From positions 1 through 13,385 of the forward strand of contig DAAV01000030.1 in NCBI GenBank assembly GCA_001701295.1: 13,385 nucleotides of DNA, given 5' to 3'. The stretch's first letter is position 1, and each line of letters opens with the position of its first letter. Below the pieces are notes generated by a model. That model worked only from the letters and a program-made list of their open reading frames with translations, was not told where the DNA came from and searched no databases. The stretch is from Bacteroidales bacterium H10 (GTDB lineage: Bacteria > Bacteroidota > Bacteroidia > Bacteroidales > Muribaculaceae). Position numbers and translations under genes: made by a program. Shown piece after piece: positions 6,062 through 13,224 of this stretch.

Positions 6062-6276
6062 ATTATTTGCAGTTAAAGTTGTTTTTATCCCTCCCATTGT
6101 CACCCTTTTGGTTCATCGGGAGGTCGGTCTTTCCGATTTTCAGGCATTTCAAGGGAGGCGAAAGCGGACAATAAGACAAATTCACAGCGCAGCAGTGACC
6201 TACCGGTCTCGATTTGGCATTTGTTCCGGCCTCCAACTTTGCCGCAGAAAATGGATGTCCGGCGTCACAGTGAAAT

Positions 6277-6333
6277 ATGAAAGACATAATTGAATCCATT
6301 GTCATTCCGGTGACGGTGGATTTTGCATTATAA
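6277..6333 (+). other. 18-codon mini-ORF with IVIPVTV motif
   Basis: The peptide is MKDIIESIVIPVTVDFAL. Its IVIPVTV segment repeats IVIPVTVEML of the HTH protein at 1317-1685, with D for E next. It may be the truncated 5' remnant of a paralog, a leader peptide or chance. No downstream frame continues the similarity. Confidence 0.4.
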
Positions 6334-6360
6334 ATGGTCCGAAAACACCGCGCGAGTGCC

Positions 6361-6380
6361 GAAAATCGGTGCCGATTTTC
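6361..6380. repeat. 20-bp palindrome GAAAATCGG / CCGATTTTC
   Basis: Nine-base arms (6361-6369 and 6372-6380) flank TG. A further direct copy of CCGATTTTC lies at 6133-6141. Its position 118 bases before the transfer operon fits an operator for a dimeric regulator. No T tract follows closely, so a terminator is less likely. Confidence 0.6.
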
Positions 6381-6453
6381 TGATTTTCAAAAAGAGAATT
6401 AAATAAAAGGCTGTGAATCAGAGAATAATTCCAATTCAGCAAAAGAAGCATTT

Positions 6454-6464
6454 ATTTTGCGACA
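6454..6464 (+). promoter_or_regulatory. ATTTTGCGACA motif before transfer operon
   Basis: This 11-mer is identical to 1282-1292, which lies before the regulatory operon and forms the left arm of an inverted repeat there. Here only one arm is present. Its TTTG may serve as a -33 promoter element, placing the start of the transfer transcript just upstream of 6498. A shared regulator is the attractive alternative. Confidence 0.5.
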
Positions 6465-6497
6465 CAATTTGAAAAACGAACTTATAAAACCGATCAC

Positions 6498-6992
6498 ATG
6501 AGCGCATTTGGAATATTCGCACTGATTCTGACGACCGCCTATATCATCTACTTCTCGGTAGTGATAATACGCGATGTCACATCGAGCCGGAAGTCGGCGG
6601 AGGAAAACTCCGGGGCAGAGACTTTCGACACAACCTTTGCCGGGGAGCAATCTGTGGAAGTCATCGAAACTGAAACAGGTTTTGCTGTCGGCGACAATAA
6701 TGTCAATGCCGAACCGGTAGCGGCAATAGAGACAACTATACCGGAAACGCCGGCTTCGGAGGCAGACAAAGAGGCGCAGGCTCTGGCTATACAGGAGAAA
6801 CTTGATGCTGACGCTCAGGATATCGAAGATAGCAGAGTCTATGAAAAATCCTTTACCGATGAAGATTTTGATGAGTTGTTACAGGGAAACAGCGGACAGA
6901 TTGACAACGAGGGTTGTCTGATCACGCGAATCCCGGCCGAGGAATCTGCAAAGACCCAAGCCGAGGATGCGCCTGCAGTTGACGAGTATTAA
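6498..6992 (+). CDS. traD: TraD-like membrane-anchored acidic transfer protein
   Basis: This 164-residue protein has one N-terminal membrane segment (about residues 4-24, FGIFALILTTAYIIYFSVVI), followed by a long acidic, Glu/Asp/Thr-rich soluble part. A short conserved-looking block near residues 113-135 has DEDFDELLQG. In Bacteroidales ICEs a protein of this build (short anchor, GFAVGDNN-type segment, acidic tail) stands directly before TraE and is named TraD. Its role is unknown; it is likely part of the mating channel at the inner membrane. It is the first gene of the transfer operon here, so homologs of TraA, TraB and TraC are missing from this position. Its end overlaps the next gene by 26 bases. 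Confidence 0.65.
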   Translation: MSAFGIFALILTTAYIIYFSVVIIRDVTSSRKSAEENSGAETFDTTFAGEQSVEVIETETGFAVGDNNVNAEPVAAIETTIPETPASEADKEAQALAIQEKLDADAQDIEDSRVYEKSFTDEDFDELLQGNSGQIDNEGCLITRIPAEESAKTQAEDAPAVDEY

Positions 6993-7317
6993 GCGGTGGA
7001 TTCCGCAAAGCCTTGTCGCACTCGCCCTGTTATGTGCCGAGACTGCGGCTGCCAAATGCGGGGGTGTCGATTACAGCTGGGGAGCCGACGCGCTTGCAAG
7101 ACAGCATGACTTCGTGGTGACGATGATGCTGTATGTCCTATACCTTATCTATGCGATAGCCTCTATTGTAGTCATCTATTCAGCACTCCAGATCTACATA
7201 AAAATGAACTCCGGAGAGGACGGAGTCAAGAAAGAAATCATGATGGTAGTCGGGGCGTGTCTGTTCCTGATAGGCGCGTCAACGGTATTCCCGGCTTTCT
7301 TCGGATACAGGATATAG
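6967..7317 (+). CDS. traE: DUF4134 TraE-like pilin-type protein, first copy
   Basis: This 116-residue protein has an N-terminal signal sequence (basic start, hydrophobic PQSLVALALLC, AAA region near residue 29), then two membrane segments at about 52-72 and 90-110 separated by YIKMNSGEDGVKKEIMM. This is the DUF4134/TraE build, resembling VirB2-type pilins of type IV secretion systems. It is clearly paralogous to the next gene: YIKMN, VKK, IMM, VGAC, FL and FFG are shared in order. Its extra Cys (KCGGVDYSWG) after the signal region is not in the second copy. The start at ATG 6967 overlaps the upstream gene. Two copies could form a mixed pilus or serve different steps. Confidence 0.85.
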   Translation: MRLQLTSIKRWIPQSLVALALLCAETAAAKCGGVDYSWGADALARQHDFVVTMMLYVLYLIYAIASIVVIYSALQIYIKMNSGEDGVKKEIMMVVGACLFLIGASTVFPAFFGYRI

Positions 7318-7391
7318 TTTCCATAATCAATAATATACACAAAACCAATCATTTAATTCAAAACCAAACAAACCAAAATTCACCAGATTTT
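7318..7391 (+). promoter_or_regulatory. G-free leader before the second traE copy
   Basis: Bases 7318-7385 contain no G at all (68 nt) and are rich in A and C, which would make an unstructured mRNA leader. Such leaders favour strong translation in Bacteroidetes, where Shine-Dalgarno pairing is rare. AACCAAAATTCA (7371-7382) recurs at 8081-8092. An internal promoter is possible, but no consensus was seen. Confidence 0.55.
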
Positions 7392-7751
7392 ATGATCAAA
7401 AAAATCGCAAACAAGCTCAAAGGCTTCTTCGGAAGCGAGCGCGTGCAGATGTTCTGCATGATGATGATTGTCGGCTCCGTGGCTGTGTTCGCCCAAAACG
7501 CCGCCGGCAACTACGAGGCGGGCACCACCGCACTTACCACAGTCACGGAGGAAATCGCCAAGTATGTCCCCATCGTCGTCAAGCTCTGCTACGCCATCGC
7601 CGGCGTTGTCGCCATCGTGGGCGCTATCAGCGTCTATATCAAGATGAACAACGAGGAGCAGGATGTCAAGAAGTCGATTATGATGATTGTCGGCGCCTGC
7701 ATCTTCCTCGTGGCCGCAGCCCAGGCTCTGCCTCTTTTCTTCGGTGTGTGA
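7392..7751 (+). CDS. traE: DUF4134 TraE pilin-type protein, second copy
   Basis: This 119-residue protein has an N-terminal basic and hydrophobic segment ending in AVFAQ near residue 35 (likely signal peptidase site). Two membrane segments follow (about 57-78 and 92-113) around YIKMNNEEQDVKKSIMM, ending in LPLFFGV. This is the standard DUF4134/TraE form of CTnDOT-type elements, thought to be the VirB2-like pilin. The frame is open upstream to 7257, but that part overlaps the first copy, so ATG 7392 behind the G-free leader is chosen. The stop is followed three bases later by the GTG of traF. Confidence 0.9.
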   Translation: MIKKIANKLKGFFGSERVQMFCMMMIVGSVAVFAQNAAGNYEAGTTALTTVTEEIAKYVPIVVKLCYAIAGVVAIVGAISVYIKMNNEEQDVKKSIMMIVGACIFLVAAAQALPLFFGV

Positions 7752-7754
7752 CCC

Positions 7755-8054
7755 GTGGCGAATACCGGCGAAGAAAACTATCCTTCCTATCCCATGTTCA
7801 AGGGGCTTCAACGGCCTCTTGAACTGATGGGACTTCAGGGCCGCTACATCTATTGGGCAGCCGCAGCAGCCGGTGGCGCGATTGTGGGATTTATCGTCAT
7901 GTATATCGTCATCGGTTTCGTGGCGGGGCTGATAACCCTCGTAGCGGCAGTCGCGGTCGGAGCTGCCCTTATAATGCTCAAGCAGCGCAAGGGTCTCCAT
8001 TCCAAAAACAACGACAAAGGAGTGTTCGTCTATTGCCGTTCCAGAAGTCTCTAA
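7755..8054 (+). CDS. traF: DUF4133 TraF, VirB3-like membrane protein
   Basis: This 99-residue protein opens with a segment including YPMFKGLQRPLELMGLQGRY, then two adjacent membrane segments (about residues 32-54 and 57-75), then KQRKGLHSKNNDKGVFVY. These are hallmarks of DUF4133/TraF in Bacteroidales conjugative transposons, usually placed between the pilin (TraE) and the VirB4 ATPase (TraG), as VirB3 is in other systems. The start is GTG 7755, three bases after the traE stop; the first ATG (7794) would remove the conserved YPMFKG context only partly, so the GTG is preferred. A 56-base gap follows before the lipoprotein gene. Confidence 0.9.
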   Translation: MANTGEENYPSYPMFKGLQRPLELMGLQGRYIYWAAAAAGGAIVGFIVMYIVIGFVAGLITLVAAVAVGAALIMLKQRKGLHSKNNDKGVFVYCRSRSL

Positions 8055-8110
8055 ACCAGTCATTAACTTAACATTTTTATAACCAAAATTCAAGTAACCT
8101 CATTCCGAAA
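8055..8110 (+). promoter_or_regulatory. A/T/C-rich leader of the lipoprotein gene
   Basis: Bases 8060-8093 contain no G, and AACCAAAATTCA (8081-8092) repeats the 12-mer in front of the second traE copy. It is likely an unstructured translation leader; shared origin with the traE leader is possible. Confidence 0.45.
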
Positions 8111-9565
8111 ATGTCAATCCGCTACTCATATATCATAGGTGTCGCCATGATATGCGCCTCATGCGGCAAATCAGATGAAAAGCGTCACTCGCTGGAACAG
8201 ACCAGAGCTGCCATCGAGGTACGCGATGCCTGGCGTGAAGAACTGAAGCCGGTGGAAATCACAGCTTCGGGAGCAATCACGGGAGCTGACAGAATCGGGG
8301 TGAGACTGACTTCTGACGGTAAAACGGACATCCTTGCCTTTGTCGGAACATCCGACTGTTTCAAACCTGAACAGCCATCACTGATGGCTGACACCGCCTC
8401 GGTGGTCAGCGCCTGCTGGCCGCTGTCTTCCTCCGACACCTTGTCGCTGACCGCACCCTTCTCGGATAGAATCTTCGGATACGAGTCCGGGAGGACGGTC
8501 GGTGCCAGGCTGTCTTTACAAATGAAATTCCAGAGTTCGATGGCTCTGCTGCGGTTCTGCTTTGAGAGCGACAATCTCACCGATGTCCTTGAATCGCTGA
8601 CACTCAAAGGAGAATACATCGCAACTCGCGGGAAATATATCCCTTACAATGGAAAATGGATTGAAAAGTCAGGCGAAGGAATGCCTGTGGGGATTGATGC
8701 TGACTGTCTGGCTAACAGCGGTCGCAGTCATGATTTTTACCTTATCCCTTGCGACGCTGCTTCGGACATTGTTCTGTCGGCTATGGTCAACGGCAAGGAA
8801 TATCTTCTCAAGACTAAAATCCCGCCACTGTCCGCAGGGAGCATGACTCAGATAAATCTCAAGACGGACAAAAACGGACAGCTTCTGCCAAAATCCTCGT
8901 GGGTTGACAACCAGTATAAAAGAGAGCTTCGGGAAGTTACAGTTGTCGATACAGTCAAAACCGGTCATTATCTCCGGAAAGACGGACTTGTGGTGGCAAA
9001 GCGTGACACAATGACTGTAGCAGTGGTATTTCAGACTGACGGCAGACACGGGAAAGCCGTTGCCATAGAGGATGTTCCCGGCACATTCTGTTTCGGTGAC
9101 AAGAACCTTACAAGCGGCATAATATTCAGGACCATTGACGGACAACGTAACGAAGGAATTATCAATGATTCGTCTTCATCTGAAGAAGAACGGCTCATAT
9201 ATAAGCCTGAAATCCCATACTCCGAAAACACGGCTTTCGGGCATAAGGATGGTGCAGAGCTGACTTCTCGACTGCTCAATAAAAAGAAAGGGAAAGAAGA
9301 CGGAAACATGCTGGCTGAAATCGAGAAGCATCATTGCAGCTACATCCCGACTGTGGCAGAGATGGCTCAGATGTTCTTTCTGTTCCAGCCATACGCCCAT
9401 TCGCATCTTCCGGAACTGATTGATCCTTTCAACGGCGAGTATCTGACTTGTTCCGAATCCTCCGACCATAACTATTACGGCATCGAAATGAGTAAGGGCA
9501 TTGTAATGTCCAACTACTCAAAACAATATGCCAAACTCAAACTAAGACTTTTCTATTTATTCTGA
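8111..9565 (+). CDS. Fimbrillin-like surface lipoprotein inside the tra operon
   Basis: This 484-residue protein begins with a short signal and lipobox (ICASC, lipidated Cys18). GKSDEK after the Cys resembles the acidic surface-export signal of Bacteroidetes lipoproteins. Residues about 45-275 look like a fimbrillin/Mfa-like fold: MALLRFCFESDNLTDVLESL, then LKGEY and YNGKW, then FYLIPC, NGKEYLLKTKIPPLSAGSMT and a strand before a short linker. The C-terminal part (about 395-484), with CSYIPTVAEMAQM, a middle TCSESSDHNYYG and a final beta strand, resembles the DUF1566/Lcl-type domains often found at the end of fimbrillin-like adhesins. TraG starts two bases after its stop, so it is expressed with the tra genes. 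CTnDOT-type operons run directly from traF to traG, so it is an insertion in that order. A mating-pair or pilus adhesin is an inference. Confidence 0.72.
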   Translation: MSIRYSYIIGVAMICASCGKSDEKRHSLEQTRAAIEVRDAWREELKPVEITASGAITGADRIGVRLTSDGKTDILAFVGTSDCFKPEQPSLMADTASVVSACWPLSSSDTLSLTAPFSDRIFGYESGRTVGARLSLQMKFQSSMALLRFCFESDNLTDVLESLTLKGEYIATRGKYIPYNGKWIEKSGEGMPVGIDADCLANSGRSHDFYLIPCDAASDIVLSAMVNGKEYLLKTKIPPLSAGSMTQINLKTDKNGQLLPKSSWVDNQYKRELREVTVVDTVKTGHYLRKDGLVVAKRDTMTVAVVFQTDGRHGKAVAIEDVPGTFCFGDKNLTSGIIFRTIDGQRNEGIINDSSSSEEERLIYKPEIPYSENTAFGHKDGAELTSRLLNKKKGKEDGNMLAEIEKHHCSYIPTVAEMAQMFFLFQPYAHSHLPELIDPFNGEYLTCSESSDHNYYGIEMSKGIVMSNYSKQYAKLKLRLFYLF

Positions 9566-9567
9566 CT

Positions 9568-12189
9568 ATGACCCTATACGTCATCATAATCTGTCTGGCG
9601 ATATGCCTCGGTATGGCTGTTTCCGTATGGGCCTTCGGCACCGGCGGGAAGCGCAGCCGTATTTTCCATGACATCTATTTCACTATTGAGGAAACGGATG
9701 GCATAGGAGTGGTATATACCAAAACCGGCGAAGTCTCTGCAATCCTGAAAATGGAGAACCCCGTGGCGAAATTCGGCGGCAACATTGATGCCTATTATGA
9801 ATATACCAAACTGTTCGCAGCCATCTGTGCGACACTCGGCGAAGACTATGCCATTCACAAACAGGACATCTTTACCCGTAAGGGTTTTGCCGACGAGGAC
9901 GGTGAGAACCGCGAGTTCCTTTCAAGCTCCTACTTTGAGTATTTCAAAGGACGCCGCTATACCGATTCCTTTACTTACCTGACAATCACCCAGGAGTGCA
10001 AGAAGAGCCGCCTGTTCAGCTACGACAGCAAGAAGTGGCGCGACTTCCTTGTGAAAATCCGCAAGGTCGCCGACCAGTTGCGTGATGCCGGCATTAAGGC
10101 GCAGTTCCTCAATAAGACAGAAGCATCGGATGTCGTTGACCGCTTCTTCGCCATGGACTTCGCCAACAAACGCATCTCCTTCAGCACATTCAGAGCTGAC
10201 GAGGAAAGCGTCTGCATGGGCGACAGGAACTGCAAGATTTACTCGCTTGTGGATGTTGACTGCATCAACCTCCCGACGCAGATCCGTCCTTTCACAAAGA
10301 TTGAGGTCAACAACACCTCTCTGCCGGTTGACCTCATGGCGGTTCTCGACTCCATTCCTGAAATTGAGTCAGTCGTCTATAACCAGATGATATTCATGCC
10401 AGCACAGAAGCGAGAGCTTTCCATTCTCGACAAGAAACGTAACCGTCATGCCTCCGTGCCCAATCCGGGCAATCTGATTGCGGTAGAAGATATCGAAAAG
10501 GTGCAGGAAGTCATTGCCCGCGAGAACAAGCAGCTTGTCTATGCCCATTTCAATATTATGGTGACATGCAGGAAAGGAGTTGACTTGCAAAAACCGACCA
10601 ACCATCTTGAAAACGTGTTCGGGCGTCTCGGCATCCATATTTCCCGGAAGAGCTACAATCAGTTGGAACTGTTTGTAAACTCCTTTCCCGGCAACTGTTT
10701 CAAGATGAATCCGGAGTATGACCGCTTCCTCACCATATCGGACGCCGCCATGTGTCTGATGTATAAGGAGCACGCCCAGCACTCCGAGGACACGCCTCTG
10801 AAAATATACTACACCGACCGTCAGGGTGTTCCCGTCGCCATCGACATATCCGGCAAGGAAGGAGCTAACAAGCTGACTGACAACTCGAACTTCTTCTGTT
10901 TAGGGCCTTCGGGGAGCGGTAAGTCGTTCCACATGAACAGCGTTGTGCGTCAGCTCCACGAGCAGAACACAGATGTCGTGATGGTTGATACGGGTAACTC
11001 ATACGAGGGTCTGTGCGAATATCTCGGCGGCAAGTATATCTCCTATACGGAGGAAAAGCCAATCACCATGAACCCGTTCAAAATCAACCGGAACGAGTAC
11101 AACATTGAGAAGATAGACTTTCTCAAGAACCTGATTCTCCTGATATGGAAAGGGGCTGACGCAAAAATTCCTGAGATTGAGTTCCGTATCGTGGAGCAGA
11201 TCATCATCGACTATTACGATGCCTACTTCAACGGGTTTACAAGGTACACCGATGAACAGCGCGAGGTGCTGTTGAAGAACTTGTTTGCATCTGCCAGCCG
11301 CAAGAACACCAATATGCCTCCGAAAGAGGTAGATGAGATGGTGCGCAAGCAGATTGAGGTACTGGAGAAACGCCGCGCGGCTCTCAAAGTAACGGAACTG
11401 AGCTTCAACTCGTTCTTCGATTATTCCTTTGACCGTCTGGAACAGATATGCACCGAAAACGACATCACGTCTATCAGTTACTCCACCTATTCCACGATGC
11501 TCCAGCCATTCTATAAAGGCGGCGCATACGAGAAAATTCTCAACGAGAATGTTGATTCCACTCTCTTTGACGAGACATTCATTGTATTCGAGGTGGACGC
11601 CATCAAGGAGAACAAGAAACTGTTCCCCATCGTGACACTGATTATCATGGATGTGTTCCTCCAGAAGATGCGCCTTAAAAAGAACCGCAAGGTACTTGTA
11701 ATCGAGGAGGCATGGAAAGCCATCGCATCCCCGCTTATGGCCGAGTATATCAAATATTTATACAAAACCGCCCGTAAGTTCTGGGCATCGGTTGGAGTGG
11801 TGACGCAGGAGATACAGGACATCATAGGCTCTGAAATTGTCAAGGAGGCGATCATCAACAACTCGGACTGCAAGATACTGCTTGACCAGCGTAAATATAT
11901 GAACAAGTTCGAACATATCCAGAAACTTCTGGGACTGACGGAGAAGGAGAGGGGGCAGATCCTTTCCATCAACCGTGCGAACCGTCCCGGACCTTTCTAC
12001 CGTGAAGTCTGGATCGGGCTGGGCGGAACACACTCCGCCGTTTATGCGACGGAGGTCAGCGCGGAGGAGTATACGGTGTACACGACCGAGGAATCCGAGA
12101 AGCTGGAACTCCATGAACTGACGCGGGAACTGGGCGGCAATCTGGAGCTTGCCGTCCGGCGGCTGGCTGAAAGGAAAAGAGAAGAATAA
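9568..12189 (+). CDS. traG: TraG, VirB4-family conjugation ATPase
   Basis: This 873-residue protein is the large ATPase of CTnDOT-type transfer systems, related to VirB4. It powers pilus assembly and substrate transfer at the inner membrane. An N-terminal membrane segment (about residues 3-23) precedes the VirB4-type N-terminal domain. Walker A is GPSGSGKS at 446-453 and Walker B is VLVIEEAW at 709-716 (E713, E714). VTQEIQDI with T746-Q747 fits the motif that follows in VirB4 proteins. All key residues appear intact and the length is normal. It sits two bases after the fimbrillin-like lipoprotein gene, and 20 bases separate it from the DUF3876 gene. Confidence 0.95.
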   Translation: MTLYVIIICLAICLGMAVSVWAFGTGGKRSRIFHDIYFTIEETDGIGVVYTKTGEVSAILKMENPVAKFGGNIDAYYEYTKLFAAICATLGEDYAIHKQDIFTRKGFADEDGENREFLSSSYFEYFKGRRYTDSFTYLTITQECKKSRLFSYDSKKWRDFLVKIRKVADQLRDAGIKAQFLNKTEASDVVDRFFAMDFANKRISFSTFRADEESVCMGDRNCKIYSLVDVDCINLPTQIRPFTKIEVNNTSLPVDLMAVLDSIPEIESVVYNQMIFMPAQKRELSILDKKRNRHASVPNPGNLIAVEDIEKVQEVIARENKQLVYAHFNIMVTCRKGVDLQKPTNHLENVFGRLGIHISRKSYNQLELFVNSFPGNCFKMNPEYDRFLTISDAAMCLMYKEHAQHSEDTPLKIYYTDRQGVPVAIDISGKEGANKLTDNSNFFCLGPSGSGKSFHMNSVVRQLHEQNTDVVMVDTGNSYEGLCEYLGGKYISYTEEKPITMNPFKINRNEYNIEKIDFLKNLILLIWKGADAKIPEIEFRIVEQIIIDYYDAYFNGFTRYTDEQREVLLKNLFASASRKNTNMPPKEVDEMVRKQIEVLEKRRAALKVTELSFNSFFDYSFDRLEQICTENDITSISYSTYSTMLQPFYKGGAYEKILNENVDSTLFDETFIVFEVDAIKENKKLFPIVTLIIMDVFLQKMRLKKNRKVLVIEEAWKAIASPLMAEYIKYLYKTARKFWASVGVVTQEIQDIIGSEIVKEAIINNSDCKILLDQRKYMNKFEHIQKLLGLTEKERGQILSINRANRPGPFYREVWIGLGGTHSAVYATEVSAEEYTVYTTEESEKLELHELTRELGGNLELAVRRLAERKREE

Positions 12190-12209
12190 AAACAAGTATC
12201 AACCCCTAA

Positions 12210-12581
12210 ATGAACGAAGTTATGAGAAACAGACAATTGGTGAGGCTGGCGGTATGCCTGGTCGGCATGGCCGCCATGGTATTGCAAAGTTGTATGGAAG
12301 CAAACGGAACGGATTGTGACAGACTCTGCGGTTCGTGGAGCAGCGTGGAGGGTAAGCCTGACGTGCTGGTCTACAAGGAAGGCGGAGCCTATAAGGTGAC
12401 GGTCTTTTCCCGCAGCGGAAAGGCACGTGTCCTGAAACCGCGGACCTACCTGCTGGTCGAGGAGAACGGCAACCTTTTCATCAATACCGGATACCGCATT
12501 GACGTATCCTATAATGAAGCGACCGACGTGCTGACTTTTTCCCCTCACGGTGATTATGTACGTAATGAAAACAGACGATGA
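12210..12581 (+). CDS. DUF3876 small lipoprotein of the transfer operon
   Basis: This 123-residue protein has a hydrophobic signal (residues 9-25) and a lipobox VLQSC with Cys28, so it should be an outer- or inner-membrane-anchored lipoprotein. The rest is one small beta-rich domain: LCGSWSSVEGKPDVLVYKEG, then YKVTVFSRSGKARVLKPRTY and a strand ending in LTFSPHGDY. It occupies the position of CTnDOT TraH between TraG and TraI and matches the DUF3876 pattern. ATG 12210 is used; ATG 12222 would also keep the signal. The last codons overlap the traI start by ATGA. Its function is not established. Confidence 0.8.
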   Translation: MNEVMRNRQLVRLAVCLVGMAAMVLQSCMEANGTDCDRLCGSWSSVEGKPDVLVYKEGGAYKVTVFSRSGKARVLKPRTYLLVEENGNLFINTGYRIDVSYNEATDVLTFSPHGDYVRNENRR

Positions 12582-13222
12582 GAACGGGAGGCATATGGAA
12601 AAAGGCAAGCCTTGTTTGTACGGTGTTTCTGCTGGCAACCGTACAGTCAAGCGCTCAGTGGGTGGTTACCGATCCCGGAAATCTGGCCCAGGGTATCATC
12701 AACATGTCGGACAATATTGCGCATACCTCCAAGACGGCCACGAACACCGCACAGAGCTTTTCCGAAACGGTCAAGATCTATGAGCAGTCAAAAAAATACT
12801 ATGACGCCCTTAAATCCGTGAACAACCTGGTGAGGGACGCCCGCAAGGTGCGTGAAATCATCCTGATGGTGGGTGACGTGTCGGATATCTATGTCACCGG
12901 CTTCGGCAGGATGATGAAGGATGAGAATTTTTCGGCAAGGGAACTGGACGCCATCGCTTCCGGTTATACGAAACTTCTGGAGGAGAGCAACGGCGTATTG
13001 CAGGATCTGAAGCAGGTAATCGATGTCAGTACCCTCTCCATGACGGACAAGGACCGCATGGACGTGGTGGATGAGTGTTACCGTGACATGCGCCGTTACC
13101 GGAACCTTGTCAGTTATTATACGAACAGGAATATCGCCGTGAGCTACCTGCGTGCCAGGAAGAGGAACGACATGGACCGCGTAATGAGGCTCTATGGTGA
13201 TGAAACCTCCAGATACTGGTAG
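12578..13222 (+). CDS. traI: TraI (DUF4141) secreted transfer protein
   Basis: This 214-residue protein has a cleavable-looking signal peptide (residues 1-27, ending SSAQ). A mostly helical mature part follows, with WVVTDPGNLAQGIINMSDNI near its start, a long coiled-coil-like stretch over residues 45-95, and a basic, Arg-rich end (MRRYRNLVSYYTNRNIAVSY, then RARKRNDMDRVM). This is the DUF4141 family, named TraI in CTnDOT-type elements. The fold and its place directly before the VirB6-like TraJ recall VirB5, a periplasmic pilus component, but that link is an inference. It begins in an ATGA overlap with the DUF3876 gene, and two bases separate it from traJ. Confidence 0.92.
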   Translation: MRTGGIWKKASLVCTVFLLATVQSSAQWVVTDPGNLAQGIINMSDNIAHTSKTATNTAQSFSETVKIYEQSKKYYDALKSVNNLVRDARKVREIILMVGDVSDIYVTGFGRMMKDENFSARELDAIASGYTKLLEESNGVLQDLKQVIDVSTLSMTDKDRMDVVDECYRDMRRYRNLVSYYTNRNIAVSYLRARKRNDMDRVMRLYGDETSRYW

Positions 13223-13224
13223 CT

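Larger units (their letters stand above)
6062..6497. promoter_or_regulatory. Divergent control region before the transfer operon
   Basis: No convincing gene of normal size lies in these 436 bases. Visible elements are CCGATTTTC at 6133-6141 and 6372-6380, its inverted copy GAAAATCGG at 6361-6369, a small TCGG/CCGA hairpin (6124-6136), an 18-codon ORF (6277-6333), and ATTTTGCGACA (6454-6464) shared with the regulatory operon. It must contain the promoters of the minus-strand gene and of the transfer operon. An origin of transfer is possible, but I see no nick site I could name. A minus-strand 80-codon frame across 6063-6305 is Cys/His-rich and was not called. Confidence 0.6.

Noticed and set aside
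5654..6076. 140-codon plus-strand frame opposite the minus-strand gene
   Set aside because: The minus strand gives the MANYCYSTYRITG start and the better protein; the plus frame is Phe/Cys-rich without motifs.
6063..6305. 80-codon minus-strand Cys/His-rich frame in the control region
   Set aside because: It overlaps the start of the minus-strand gene and shows no domain; the DNA may be conserved for other reasons, so it is discussed under the control region instead.
7380..8093. 237-codon minus-strand frame opposite traE copy 2 and traF
   Set aside because: His/Asp-rich translation typical of antisense to hydrophobic coding sequence; the plus-strand genes are recognised families.
11511..11972. 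153-codon minus-strand frame inside traG
   Set aside because: Fully within the VirB4-type domain including Walker B; Ser/Ile-rich shadow translation.
12042..12650. 202-codon minus-strand frame opposite the traG end, DUF3876 and traI start
   Set aside because: Lies across three recognised plus-strand genes; no motif of its own.
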